This document shows, in pieces, positions 1-5,387 of a stretch of 5,387 nucleotides of DNA. Below the pieces are notes generated by a model. That model was not told the origin of the DNA and made no database searches. It saw only the letters and a list, made by a program, of their open reading frames with translations. The DNA is from Candidatus Zhuqueibacterota bacterium (GTDB lineage: Bacteria; Zhuqueibacterota; Zhuqueibacteria; Thermofontimicrobiales; Thiofontviventaceae). The position numbers and the translations under genes are program-made. Each line of letters begins with the position of its first letter. The first letter of the stretch is position 1. The DNA lies in contig WJJN01000160.1 in assembly GCA_014729735.1 (NCBI GenBank), positions 1-5,387 of the forward strand. The letters run 5' to 3'.

Positions 1-2
1 AA

Positions 3-215
3 GCCAGACGTCGCAGACCCGTGAAGGAATCCAAACTGGAGAAATATCTGCCCGATGATGTCGATGATGGATTACTGCTGGTCGATCTCCTATCTTTGAA
101 GAAAAAATTTTCATGGGCGCGCTATAAAACTGATATTATGGGATTCATTGCCGCGGCTCTCATTGCAATCGGCATGATTTTTCTGGCGATCATTTTAGCA
201 AATATCGGCAGTTAG
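3..215 (+). CDS. C-terminal part of a membrane protein (5' end outside window), possibly a second solute symporter
   Basis: The reading frame is open from the window edge with no stop, so this is most likely the 3' end of a longer gene. The GTG at 21 could serve as a start but has no Shine-Dalgarno sequence before it. About 70 residues are visible. An acidic, hydrophilic stretch containing DDVDDG is followed by a basic, aromatic segment (LKKKFSWARYKTD). A single strong hydrophobic helix follows, at roughly residues 41-61 counted from the GTG, and the protein ends a few residues later. A cytoplasmic loop leading into one last membrane helix resembles the C-termini of some sodium:solute symporters, which would fit the full symporter gene downstream. 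That resemblance is from memory and is weak; any multispanning membrane protein could end this way. The 195-bp gap and a repeat element separate it from the next gene, so it need not share its operon. Confidence 0.5.
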   Translation, partial: ARRRRPVKESKLEKYLPDDVDDGLLLVDLLSLKKKFSWARYKTDIMGFIAAALIAIGMIFLAIILANIGS

Positions 216-238
216 TTTATGGATGAAAAGAGAGTCAA

Positions 239-375
239 TGTCATTCTGAACGATCCCGCCTAGCGGGGGAGTGAAGAATCTCATACCACGAAACTCAGTA
301 AAGACATAAACTTAGTGGAGTGAGATTCCCTTCGTTTTCGCTTAGGACGGGCTTCGTCGCAACTTTAGAATGACA
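239..375. repeat. 137-bp palindromic repeat with terminal inverted repeats (MITE/REPIN-like)
   Basis: The ends are a perfect 9-bp inverted repeat, TGTCATTCT at 239-247 and AGAATGACA at 367-375. An inner inverted repeat pairs 276-289 (GAATCTCATACCAC) with 315-328 at 12 of 14 positions. A small GC-rich hairpin, CCCGC/GCGGG with a 3-nt loop, sits at 255-267. The order is outer repeat, hairpin, GAATCTC, spacer, GAGATTC, GC-rich arm, outer repeat. The element at 4565-4638 has the same order, which supports one family. No coding region is inside and no convincing target duplication is visible, so mobility is inferred from architecture. It ends 35 bp before the next start codon and so forms most of that gene's upstream region. 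Confidence 0.7.
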
Positions 376-410
376 AATTTTCGAGATCGGATTATTATTA
401 GATCCTTTGT

Positions 411-1469
411 ATGACGAAGAATTTGCACAAATATTTTGAAGACCTGGAGAAACGCATCAATCCCGAAATCGAAGAAGTCCTGTTTCAACAATGGCGGGAA
501 TTCGCTTCCGGAAATTACACCGGACAGATTTTTAAACCAGAACGGTCACGGAAAAGTCCGCCAAAAATAGAATGGCAGCAGATTACAATCAACGAAGCGA
601 TCCGCGATCCCGAAAAAATGATACTGCAGCAGTTGGGAGAATGCTCCCGGATTTTAGAACATGGCACCGGCGAGATTTTGTCAATACGAGCTAATTACGG
701 AACCGGGATTTTGCCCAGCCTGTTCGGGGCAGAAATATTCTGGATGGATGATAGTGCGGAGACATTACCGACCGTCAGACCATTCAAAGATGCAAAGGTC
801 ACAATCAGGCGGCTCATCGATCAGGGGATTCCGGCGATCGATCATTCTTTTGGTGGACAAACGCTGGAAATGGGGGAGAGATTCATGGAGTTGAAAATGC
901 GCTATCCTCTAATCGGGAAGCATGTTCACATTTATCATCCCGATCTGCAGAGTCCGATGGATGTGTGCGAGTTGCTGTGGGGAAGCAGGCTTTTTCTGGC
1001 AGTCGTGGATCAGCCGGAATTGGTCATGAATTTGTTAACGCTGGTGACTGATAGATATATTGAATTTATGAAGGAATGGGATGAAATCGTGGCTGCCAAT
1101 AACGATGGTTTCGCGGTGCACTGGTATTGTTTGCACCGCGGGCATATTATGCTGCGCGATGATTCGGCAATGAATTTCTCAGCGGAAATGTATGGTGAGT
1201 TTATCAAACCATATAATCAGAAATTGCTGAATGAATTCAACGGCGGCGCGGTGCATTTCTGCGGAACCGGCGATCATTTTATCGATCAACTTGCAGAAAT
1301 GGATGGAATTTACGCGATTGATATGCGGCAGCCGCACCTGAATGATCTTGAGAAAATATTTTCGCATACCATCCATCGGGGGAATCAACTGGTTCGATTT
1401 CCGCAGGAAACGGCGCGTCAGTTGGTGGCATCCGGTAGGAACTTGCATGGGAATATTCACTGTTGGTGA
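411..1469 (+). CDS. URO-D superfamily protein, MtaA/MtbA/CmuA-like candidate methyltransferase (paralogue 1)
   Basis: A 352-residue soluble protein with the (beta/alpha)8 URO-D fold, placed with the cobalamin-methyltransferase branch rather than haem-pathway HemE. Seen in the sequence: DDSAMNFSAEMYGEFIKPY at 250-268, the counterpart of the DD...sP..F.eF..Py segment of the family; H282-x-C284 in VHFCGTG, the usual zinc-ligand pair; then GIYAIDMRQPHLNDLEKIF (299-317). The C-terminus is abrupt, HGNIHCW, with Cys351 next to last. By eye this Cys falls where MtaA has its third zinc ligand, in a PGCG motif; the rest of that motif and the last helix are absent. The ATG at 411 is the first possible start, because a TAG lies in frame at 399-401. 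No clear Shine-Dalgarno is visible. It is followed after 6 bp by the next gene. Likely role: transfer of a methyl group to or from a thiol or corrinoid partner; substrate unknown. The family is secure, the activity is not. Confidence 0.85.
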   Translation: MTKNLHKYFEDLEKRINPEIEEVLFQQWREFASGNYTGQIFKPERSRKSPPKIEWQQITINEAIRDPEKMILQQLGECSRILEHGTGEILSIRANYGTGILPSLFGAEIFWMDDSAETLPTVRPFKDAKVTIRRLIDQGIPAIDHSFGGQTLEMGERFMELKMRYPLIGKHVHIYHPDLQSPMDVCELLWGSRLFLAVVDQPELVMNLLTLVTDRYIEFMKEWDEIVAANNDGFAVHWYCLHRGHIMLRDDSAMNFSAEMYGEFIKPYNQKLLNEFNGGAVHFCGTGDHFIDQLAEMDGIYAIDMRQPHLNDLEKIFSHTIHRGNQLVRFPQETARQLVASGRNLHGNIHCW

Positions 1470-1475
1470 TTTATT

Positions 1476-2666
1476 ATGGGATTTAAGCAAGATATGTTGG
1501 CGACAATAAAAGGAGATAACTGCAAACATATACCTTACGTACCCAGATTGGACCTCTGGTACCGGGCGAACAAGCTTGCAAAAACATTGCCTGCGAAATA
1601 CGAACATGCCTCGCTCAGTCGCATTCTTGCAGATCATAATATGGGCTTTCATGCAGTGATTCCTGATTTTCAGGATCTTCGTTCACCGGACGATGATGTA
1701 GACCGGGGATTGGGAATTTACAATTTACACATGATGCCGTACAGAACTGTGCTTCATAATGTTCACCGGAATGTGGATCGAAAGAAGGATCGTACAAAAA
1801 TTCGATATCAAACGCCGTATGGTGATATTACGACAACTGTACTTTTTAATGATGAGATGAGAAAAGCCGGTATCACGCTCACTCATATTGAAGAACATGC
1901 GATTAAAAATGTTGATGCTTATAGGTCATTGGGCTATATATTTGATAATGCAGAAGTGATTCCGAATTATGATGGGTATCTGAAGTTTGCGGATAAAATA
2001 GGAGATCAGGGAGTTGCTGTTGGATTTGCCAGCTTAGCCGCATCGCCGATGCAACTCATTCAACGGGAACTAATCTATCTGGAAAAATTTTTCTTCGAAT
2101 TATATGATCATCCGGATGAACTGCATTTACTGGCAGAAAAAATTGGTATATACTGGAATAGATTGTTGCAAGTGATTAAAGCGAGTCCGGCAGAGCTTGT
2201 TTTGCTGGGAGCTAATTACGATACCAGCGTTACCTATCCGCCTTTTTTCAAGAAATATATTAAGCCATGGCTGAAAAAGTGGGCAGCGGAATTACACCAG
2301 AAAGGTAAATATCTGCTGACTCACACCGATGGTGAAAATGACGGATTACTGCAATATTATGTGGATGCAAAAATCGACGTTGCGGACTCAATTTGTCCGC
2401 AACCAATGACCCGGTTGACTTTTAAACAAGTCAGAGATACTTTTAATGGAAAGATAACGATAATGGGAGGAATTCCGTCAGTTATTTTTCTATCCGATTC
2501 CTATTCGGATATTGATTTTGAGCGATATATGGATAATTTTTTTAAGGAAATCGGGGATGGTAAATATTTGATCATGGGAATTTCAGATACCACACCGCCT
2601 GCTGCGGAATTCAGCCGAATAATCCGCGCTGGACAACTGATCGATGAATTCGGATTGTTGGAATAG
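1476..2666 (+). CDS. Divergent URO-D superfamily protein with His-x-Asp motif (paralogue 2)
   Basis: A 396-residue soluble protein. The start MGFKQDMLATIKGD...IPYVPRLDLWYRAN fits the family's N-terminus, so the ATG at 1476 is preferred; GGTGA at 1465-1469 is a plausible ribosome site overlapping the upstream stop codon. Later landmarks are GANYDTSVTYPPFFKKYIKPW (245-265), HTDGENDGLL (283-292), DVADSICPQP (301-310), TIMGGIPSV (328-336) and GISDTTPPAAEFSRI (368-382). The His-x-Cys zinc pair of MtaA-like enzymes is His283-x-Asp285 here, and the C-terminal Cys position reads Ser370-Asp371. A thiolate-type zinc site is therefore missing, although His and two acidic residues could still hold a metal. 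It is distantly related to the gene before it and probably not redundant with it. It is visibly richer in A and T than both neighbours. Probably translated from the same message as its neighbours. Function unknown; a haem-pathway UroD is unlikely. Confidence 0.85.
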   Translation: MGFKQDMLATIKGDNCKHIPYVPRLDLWYRANKLAKTLPAKYEHASLSRILADHNMGFHAVIPDFQDLRSPDDDVDRGLGIYNLHMMPYRTVLHNVHRNVDRKKDRTKIRYQTPYGDITTTVLFNDEMRKAGITLTHIEEHAIKNVDAYRSLGYIFDNAEVIPNYDGYLKFADKIGDQGVAVGFASLAASPMQLIQRELIYLEKFFFELYDHPDELHLLAEKIGIYWNRLLQVIKASPAELVLLGANYDTSVTYPPFFKKYIKPWLKKWAAELHQKGKYLLTHTDGENDGLLQYYVDAKIDVADSICPQPMTRLTFKQVRDTFNGKITIMGGIPSVIFLSDSYSDIDFERYMDNFFKEIGDGKYLIMGISDTTPPAAEFSRIIRAGQLIDEFGLLE

Positions 2667-2695
2667 AAATTGTTTGCAAAATTAAAAACCAAGAT

Positions 2696-4456
2696 ATGGA
2701 ACTAAGCACACTAGACTGGTCAATCGTAATTACTTACTTTCTGCTTGCATTCGGAATTGCCTTGTTTTTTATGAAACGCGCCAGCCGCAACATGGACGAA
2801 TTTTTCGCGTCCGGCAGGTCGCTTCCGTGGTGGCTGTTAGGCACTTCAATGGTGGCAACGACATTTTCCACGGACACGCCGAATCTGGTCACCAATCTGA
2901 TCCGGGAAAAGGGCGTCGCGTACAACTGGATCTGGTGGGCATTTTTGCTGACAGGTATGTTAACGGTTTTTTTCTACGCCCGGCTATGGCGCCGCTCAAA
3001 GGTATTGACTGATTTGGAGTTCTATGAAATACGGTATTCCGGCAAATCCGCGGCAGTGGTGCGCGGGTTTAGGGCGGTCTATTTAGGATTGTTTTTCAAT
3101 TGCGTGATCATGGCGACGGTCACGCTTTCGGCTGCAAAGATTGCGAACATTCTGTTCGGCTGGTCGCGAGTCGAAACTGTGATCATCGGCGCGATCGCTG
3201 CAATTGCATTTTCTGTGATTTCCGGCTTATGGGGCGTTGTGGTGACAGACCTGTTGTTATTTTTCATGGCAATGGCAGGAGCGATTGCCGCCGCTTATTT
3301 CTCGCTGGCTCATCCGCAAGTCAATGGATTGAGCGGGTTGATTTCACAATTGGATCTGAACACCATGCGCCTCCTGCCGGATTTCTCGAACTGGGAATTG
3401 ACACTGACCATTTTCATCATTCCGCTGGCAGTGCAATGGTGGTCGGTCTGGTATCCCGGTTCTGAACCTGGTGGCGGCAGCTACATCGCCCAGCGCATGC
3501 TTTCTGCAAAAGATGAGAAAAATGCCATGGCAGCCACATTCTGGTTCAATATCGCGCATTATGGCATTCGCCCCTGGCCCTGGATAATCGTGGGATTGAG
3601 CTCGCTGCTGGTATTTCCGCAATTACAGGATATTCAGCAGGCGCTGCCGCACATCAGCCCGGAGCTGGTCGCGGATGACATTGCCTATCCCGCAATGCTC
3701 ATTTTTCTGCCGGCAGGATTCAAAGGGGTCATGGTCGCGTCTTTAATCGCCGCGTATTTGTCGACAATGGACACGAGTCTCAACTGGGGCGCGTCGTACC
3801 TGGTAAATGATTTTTACAAGCGGTTCATTAAAAATGATGCCACGCAGCGCCACTATGTGCTGATTTCGCGATTGACGACAGTCGGCTTGATGATTCTGGC
3901 ATCGCTGTTGATGTTCCTGCTCGTCTCAGCCCGGGAAAGTTTCGAGCTGCTGTTGTCCATCGGCGCGGGCACGGGATTGATCTATCTGCTTCGATGGTAC
4001 TGGTGGCGCATCAATGCCTGGAGTGAAATTGTCGCCATGATCAGCTCGTTTCTGGTTGCGTTCGCATTTTTCATTTATAATAAAATCGGCGGTCAGATTT
4101 CGCCAAACATCGCGCTCATTGCAAATGTATTGATCACCACGCTCATATGGCTGACAGCCACATTTCTAACACGACCGACAGACCGGGAAACGCTGACCGA
4201 GTTCTATAAACTGGTGCGACCGATGGGCGCAGGATGGAATCCGATTCGGAAATACGTCAGTGACAAATCATCCCCGGACAATCTGCCCAACTGTCTGCTC
4301 GGCTGGTTTCTGGGATGCACGCTGGTGTACGCGGCGCTGTTCGGTGTGGGGAATTTCATTTACGGGAAAATGATATTAGCAGGGATATGCACGATTGTCT
4401 TTCTCATCAGCGGAATAATGTTGATGCGGCTGATTCCAAAAATGTTTCCGTCATGA
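2696..4456 (+). CDS. Sodium:solute symporter (SSS family, TC 2.A.21)
   Basis: A 586-residue inner-membrane protein with roughly 13-15 hydrophobic helices, predicted to import a small organic solute using the sodium gradient. Typical SSS landmarks are the N-terminal helix after LDWSIVITYFLL, FFASGRSLPWW (36-46), STDTPNL (58-64), SGLWGVVVTD (176-185), YPGSEPGGGSYIAQRML (253-269) and STMDTSLNWGASYLVNDFYK (356-375). Aligned from memory with vSGLT, Ser356 and Thr357 fall on the two hydroxyl residues of the Na2 site, so sodium coupling looks intact. RWYWWRINAWSE (433-444) is a further conserved-looking loop. It is longer than the usual 480-550 residues, with a hydrophilic stretch at about 494-530 and two extra C-terminal helices. 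The substrate cannot be read from the sequence; sugars, carboxylates, amino acids and betaines are all carried by this family. The start at 2696, 29 bp after the previous stop, matches the family N-terminus, though only a weak AAG precedes it. Confidence 0.93.
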   Translation: MELSTLDWSIVITYFLLAFGIALFFMKRASRNMDEFFASGRSLPWWLLGTSMVATTFSTDTPNLVTNLIREKGVAYNWIWWAFLLTGMLTVFFYARLWRRSKVLTDLEFYEIRYSGKSAAVVRGFRAVYLGLFFNCVIMATVTLSAAKIANILFGWSRVETVIIGAIAAIAFSVISGLWGVVVTDLLLFFMAMAGAIAAAYFSLAHPQVNGLSGLISQLDLNTMRLLPDFSNWELTLTIFIIPLAVQWWSVWYPGSEPGGGSYIAQRMLSAKDEKNAMAATFWFNIAHYGIRPWPWIIVGLSSLLVFPQLQDIQQALPHISPELVADDIAYPAMLIFLPAGFKGVMVASLIAAYLSTMDTSLNWGASYLVNDFYKRFIKNDATQRHYVLISRLTTVGLMILASLLMFLLVSARESFELLLSIGAGTGLIYLLRWYWWRINAWSEIVAMISSFLVAFAFFIYNKIGGQISPNIALIANVLITTLIWLTATFLTRPTDRETLTEFYKLVRPMGAGWNPIRKYVSDKSSPDNLPNCLLGWFLGCTLVYAALFGVGNFIYGKMILAGICTIVFLISGIMLMRLIPKMFPS

Positions 4457-4504
4457 AGAGTTAATTGTCAATAGCTTGAATTATTCACTTAATTTGGGAT
4501 GGAG

Positions 4505-4558
4505 CCCGGCACTTGCGAGCTTTGAGCTGGGAGCTGTATCGTAAGTCTGTTTTTTTTT
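4505..4558 (+). terminator. Possible weak terminator after the symporter gene
   Basis: CCCGGC at 4505-4510 can pair with GCTGGG at 4526-4531 (one G-U pair), and a run of nine T follows at 4550-4558. The T-run starts 18 nt after the stem, too far for a textbook intrinsic terminator, and the loop is 15 nt. The location, about 50-100 bp after the symporter stop, is right for an operon end, but the structure is marginal. Confidence 0.22.
4517..4535. repeat. Three GAGCT units phased every 7 bp
   Basis: GAGCT occurs at 4517-4521, 4524-4528 and 4531-4535, exactly seven bases apart, as GAGCTTT-GAGCTGG-GAGCT. The copy number is low, so it may be a decayed heptanucleotide tandem repeat or chance. Confidence 0.5.
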
Positions 4559-4564
4559 GTAAAA

Positions 4565-4638
4565 TGTCATTCCGGGCTTGTCCCGGAATCTCCTATTTAT
4601 TAAAAAGTCTGGGGATTCCTGCATTCGCAGGAATGACA
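4565..4638. repeat. 74-bp double-hairpin palindromic repeat (REPIN-like)
   Basis: The terminal inverted repeats are TGTCATTCC at 4565-4573 and GGAATGACA at 4630-4638. Two perfect 8-bp hairpins lie inside: ATTCCGGG/CCCGGAAT (4569-4576 with 4582-4589, loop CTTGT) and ATTCCTGC/GCAGGAAT (4615-4622 with 4627-4634, loop ATTC). The inner edges GGAATCTCC (4585-4593) and GGGGATTCC (4611-4619) are inverted copies at 8 of 9 positions. The element is thus two inverted copies of one small palindrome, as in REP doublets. It shares its outer TGTCATTC and inner GAATCTC blocks with the element at 239-375. In RNA it would form two strong stems and could stabilise the 3' end of the upstream message or help end transcription. 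Confidence 0.8.
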
Positions 4639-4685
4639 CCCAAAAAAGACTTTTGAACAGCCCTGATCAAGCATCTCCGGCAGTT

Positions 4686-4697
4686 GGACTTTAGTCC
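4686..4697. repeat. Short inverted repeat GGACT-TT-AGTCC
   Basis: A perfect 5-bp inverted repeat with a 2-bp centre, lying 47 bp before the GTG start at 4745. With one gap the symmetry extends outwards to TTGG...CCAA. It could be an operator or a remnant of a dispersed palindrome; nothing distinguishes these. Confidence 0.35.
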
Positions 4698-4731
4698 CAA
4701 TATACCTGTTCATGAATAATTCGTGAGAGAG

Positions 4732-4740
4732 AAGGAAGGA
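4732..4740 (+). promoter_or_regulatory. Ribosome binding site deciding a GTG start at 4745
   Basis: AAGGAAGGA ends 4 bp before the GTG; its first AAGGA (4732-4736) lies 8 bp away, which is good spacing. The nearby ATG at 4743 cannot start a gene because the next codon is TGA (4746-4748). The GTG overlaps that ATG and opens the long URO-D-like frame. An in-frame TGA at 4724-4726 rules out an earlier start. Confidence 0.8.
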
Positions 4741-4744
4741 TAAT

Positions 4745-5387
4745 GTGAATTCAAAAGAACGCGTATTAAAAGCAGTCAATCATAAAATCGCTGATCGAAC
4801 ACCGATTACATTTGATGCGGAAAAAGAAGTATACGACATGCTCTATGAAAAATTAAATGTGCAATCCAGACAAGCGCTTTTTGATGCATTGAATATCGAC
4901 ACCTGGATGGTGCTGCCGAAAAACTTCATCTATCCGGAAAGCGAGCAGGATAAGCCGGTGAAAAAATCGATTTGGGGCTGGCAGGCAAAAGTGGAGGAAT
5001 ACACCGGCGGGACGTATGACGAGCTTTTCGATAGTCCTCTGGCGGAATCCACCGATTTTGCGGATATTAAAACCTATCCTTTCCCAGCGGAAGATGCGCT
5101 TGATTTCAGTCATTACCCTGCGGACATCAAAGCGCACAAAGACCGGGCGATTCTGGGGGTTTTTACCTGGGGCGCTTATTTTCTGGCGACTCATATCCGC
5201 GGAATGGAGTCTTTGATGATGGATTTTGCAATGAATCATAAATATCTGGATCATCTGATCAATTCGATCGCAGAACGGAGCCTGCATTTCCTGGATATCA
5301 TGCTGAATTCGTACGGCGATGGCATCGATATCGTTTTTATGGCAGATGACTATTGTTCGCAGCAGGGACCGCTATTCAGCCCGGATG
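4745..5387 (+). CDS. URO-D superfamily protein, N-terminal part (paralogue 3, runs off the window)
   Basis: An open frame of 214 complete codons starting at GTG and continuing past the window end, about 60 percent of a typical 340-380-residue family member. The N-terminus MNSKERVLKAVNHKIADRTPI matches the family opening: Glu5-Arg6, Asn12-His13, Asp17-Arg18, Pro20. The last visible residues, ADDYCSQQGPLFSPD (200-214), match the family's DD.g.Q.gp..sP motif that lines the substrate pocket. Other visible pieces are IWGWQAKVEEYTGGTYDE and an ATHIRGMESLMMD segment. The zinc-ligand region lies beyond the window, so it cannot be told whether it has His-x-Cys or a variant. It is closer in motif order to ordinary MtaA-like proteins than the two genes upstream. 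It has its own strong ribosome site and a 288-bp leader, so it may be a separate transcription unit, though its direction and family point to the same pathway. Confidence 0.88.
   Translation, partial: MNSKERVLKAVNHKIADRTPITFDAEKEVYDMLYEKLNVQSRQALFDALNIDTWMVLPKNFIYPESEQDKPVKKSIWGWQAKVEEYTGGTYDELFDSPLAESTDFADIKTYPFPAEDALDFSHYPADIKAHKDRAILGVFTWGAYFLATHIRGMESLMMDFAMNHKYLDHLINSIAERSLHFLDIMLNSYGDGIDIVFMADDYCSQQGPLFSPD

Larger units (their letters stand above)
4457..4744. other. 288-bp intergenic region between symporter and third URO-D-like gene
   Basis: No coding region is supported here. In order it holds a weak hairpin with a T-tract (4505-4558), a three-copy heptad repeat inside that hairpin (4517-4535), a palindromic repeat element (4565-4638) framed on its right half by AAAAGTCT/AGACTTTT arms (4603-4610 and 4647-4654), a small inverted repeat GGACT-TT-AGTCC (4686-4697), and a purine-rich ribosome binding region (4732-4740). 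No -35/-10 pair with acceptable spacing was found. The gap suggests that the gene at 4745 has its own transcription start, but the promoter cannot be placed. Confidence 0.6.

Noticed and set aside
366..371. TAGAAT at the right end of the first repeat as a -10 box for the first URO-D-like gene
   Set aside because: No reasonable -35 box lies about 17 bp upstream, and the hexamer is part of the repeat's terminal sequence.
239..375. CRISPR array or riboswitch in the first intergenic region
   Set aside because: There are no regularly spaced direct repeats, and the pairing is fully explained by a repeat element with inverted ends; no riboswitch core was recognised.
411..1469. Haem-pathway uroporphyrinogen decarboxylase (HemE)
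   Set aside because: The His-x-Cys motif, the divergent N-terminus, the lack of a recognisable HemE substrate-binding segment and the symporter context point to the methyltransferase-like branch. No other haem gene is nearby.
1179..1652. 157-codon open frame on the minus strand crossing the junction of the first two URO-D-like genes
   Set aside because: It lies opposite two well-supported genes, has no recognisable motif or membrane pattern, and is explained by the codon pattern of the plus-strand genes.
2673..2680. TTTGCAAA palindrome between the second URO-D-like gene and the symporter
   Set aside because: Only 8 bp in an AT-rich 29-bp gap, with no extended symmetry; easily chance.
3100..3465. 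121-codon plus-strand frame inside the symporter gene
   Set aside because: Out of frame with a clear transporter; rich in His, Cys and Arg as expected for a shifted reading of a membrane protein gene.
4684..4706. TTGGAC and TATACC as a promoter for the third URO-D-like gene
   Set aside because: Only 11 bp lie between the boxes, too close for a sigma-70-type promoter, and no better-spaced pair was found.
4743..4748. ATG at 4743 as the start of the third URO-D-like gene
   Set aside because: It is followed at once by TGA. The overlapping GTG at 4745 opens the long frame and has well-spaced AAGGA before it.
4853..5287. 144-codon open frame on the minus strand
   Set aside because: It is antisense to the third URO-D-like gene, whose plus-strand translation shows clear family motifs; the antisense product looks random.

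Overview
The window comes from a bacterium, probably an environmental Gram-negative lineage of the FCB/candidate-phylum or Planctomycetes-like type. This placement is an inference. It rests on the multiple URO-D-superfamily paralogues beside a sodium:solute symporter, on weak Shine-Dalgarno sequences for most genes, and on dispersed palindromic repeats of the TGTCATTC...GAATGACA kind. No rRNA, tRNA, CRISPR array, phage gene or transposase gene is visible.

Layout, all genes on the + strand: (1) positions 3-215, the C-terminal end of a membrane protein that begins before the window. (2) Positions 216-410, a spacer holding a 137-bp repeat with terminal inverted repeats (239-375). (3) Positions 411-4456, a compact three-gene unit: a URO-D-like protein with His-x-Cys and a penultimate Cys (411-1469), a second, divergent URO-D-like protein with His-x-Asp in place of His-x-Cys (1476-2666), and a sodium:solute symporter (2696-4456). 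The gaps are 6 and 29 bp, so they are probably cotranscribed. (4) Positions 4457-4744, a spacer with a heptad repeat, a weak hairpin/T-tract and a second, shorter repeat of the same architecture (4565-4638). (5) From 4745 to the window end, a third URO-D-like gene with a good ribosome binding site, cut off by the window.

The best working picture is an uptake-plus-modification module. The symporter would bring in a small organic solute driven by sodium. The URO-D-fold proteins, which belong with the MtaA/MtbA/CmuA cobalamin methyltransferases rather than with the haem-pathway enzyme HemE, would act on a methyl group or on the solute. No corrinoid-binding protein, MttB/MtaB-type methyltransferase or reactivation factor lies inside the window, so the methyltransferase reading is not proven. 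The most noteworthy points are the different metal-ligand sets in the first two paralogues, the abrupt C-terminus of the first just after a candidate third zinc ligand, the AT-rich second gene, and the pair of related palindromic repeats bracketing the three-gene unit.
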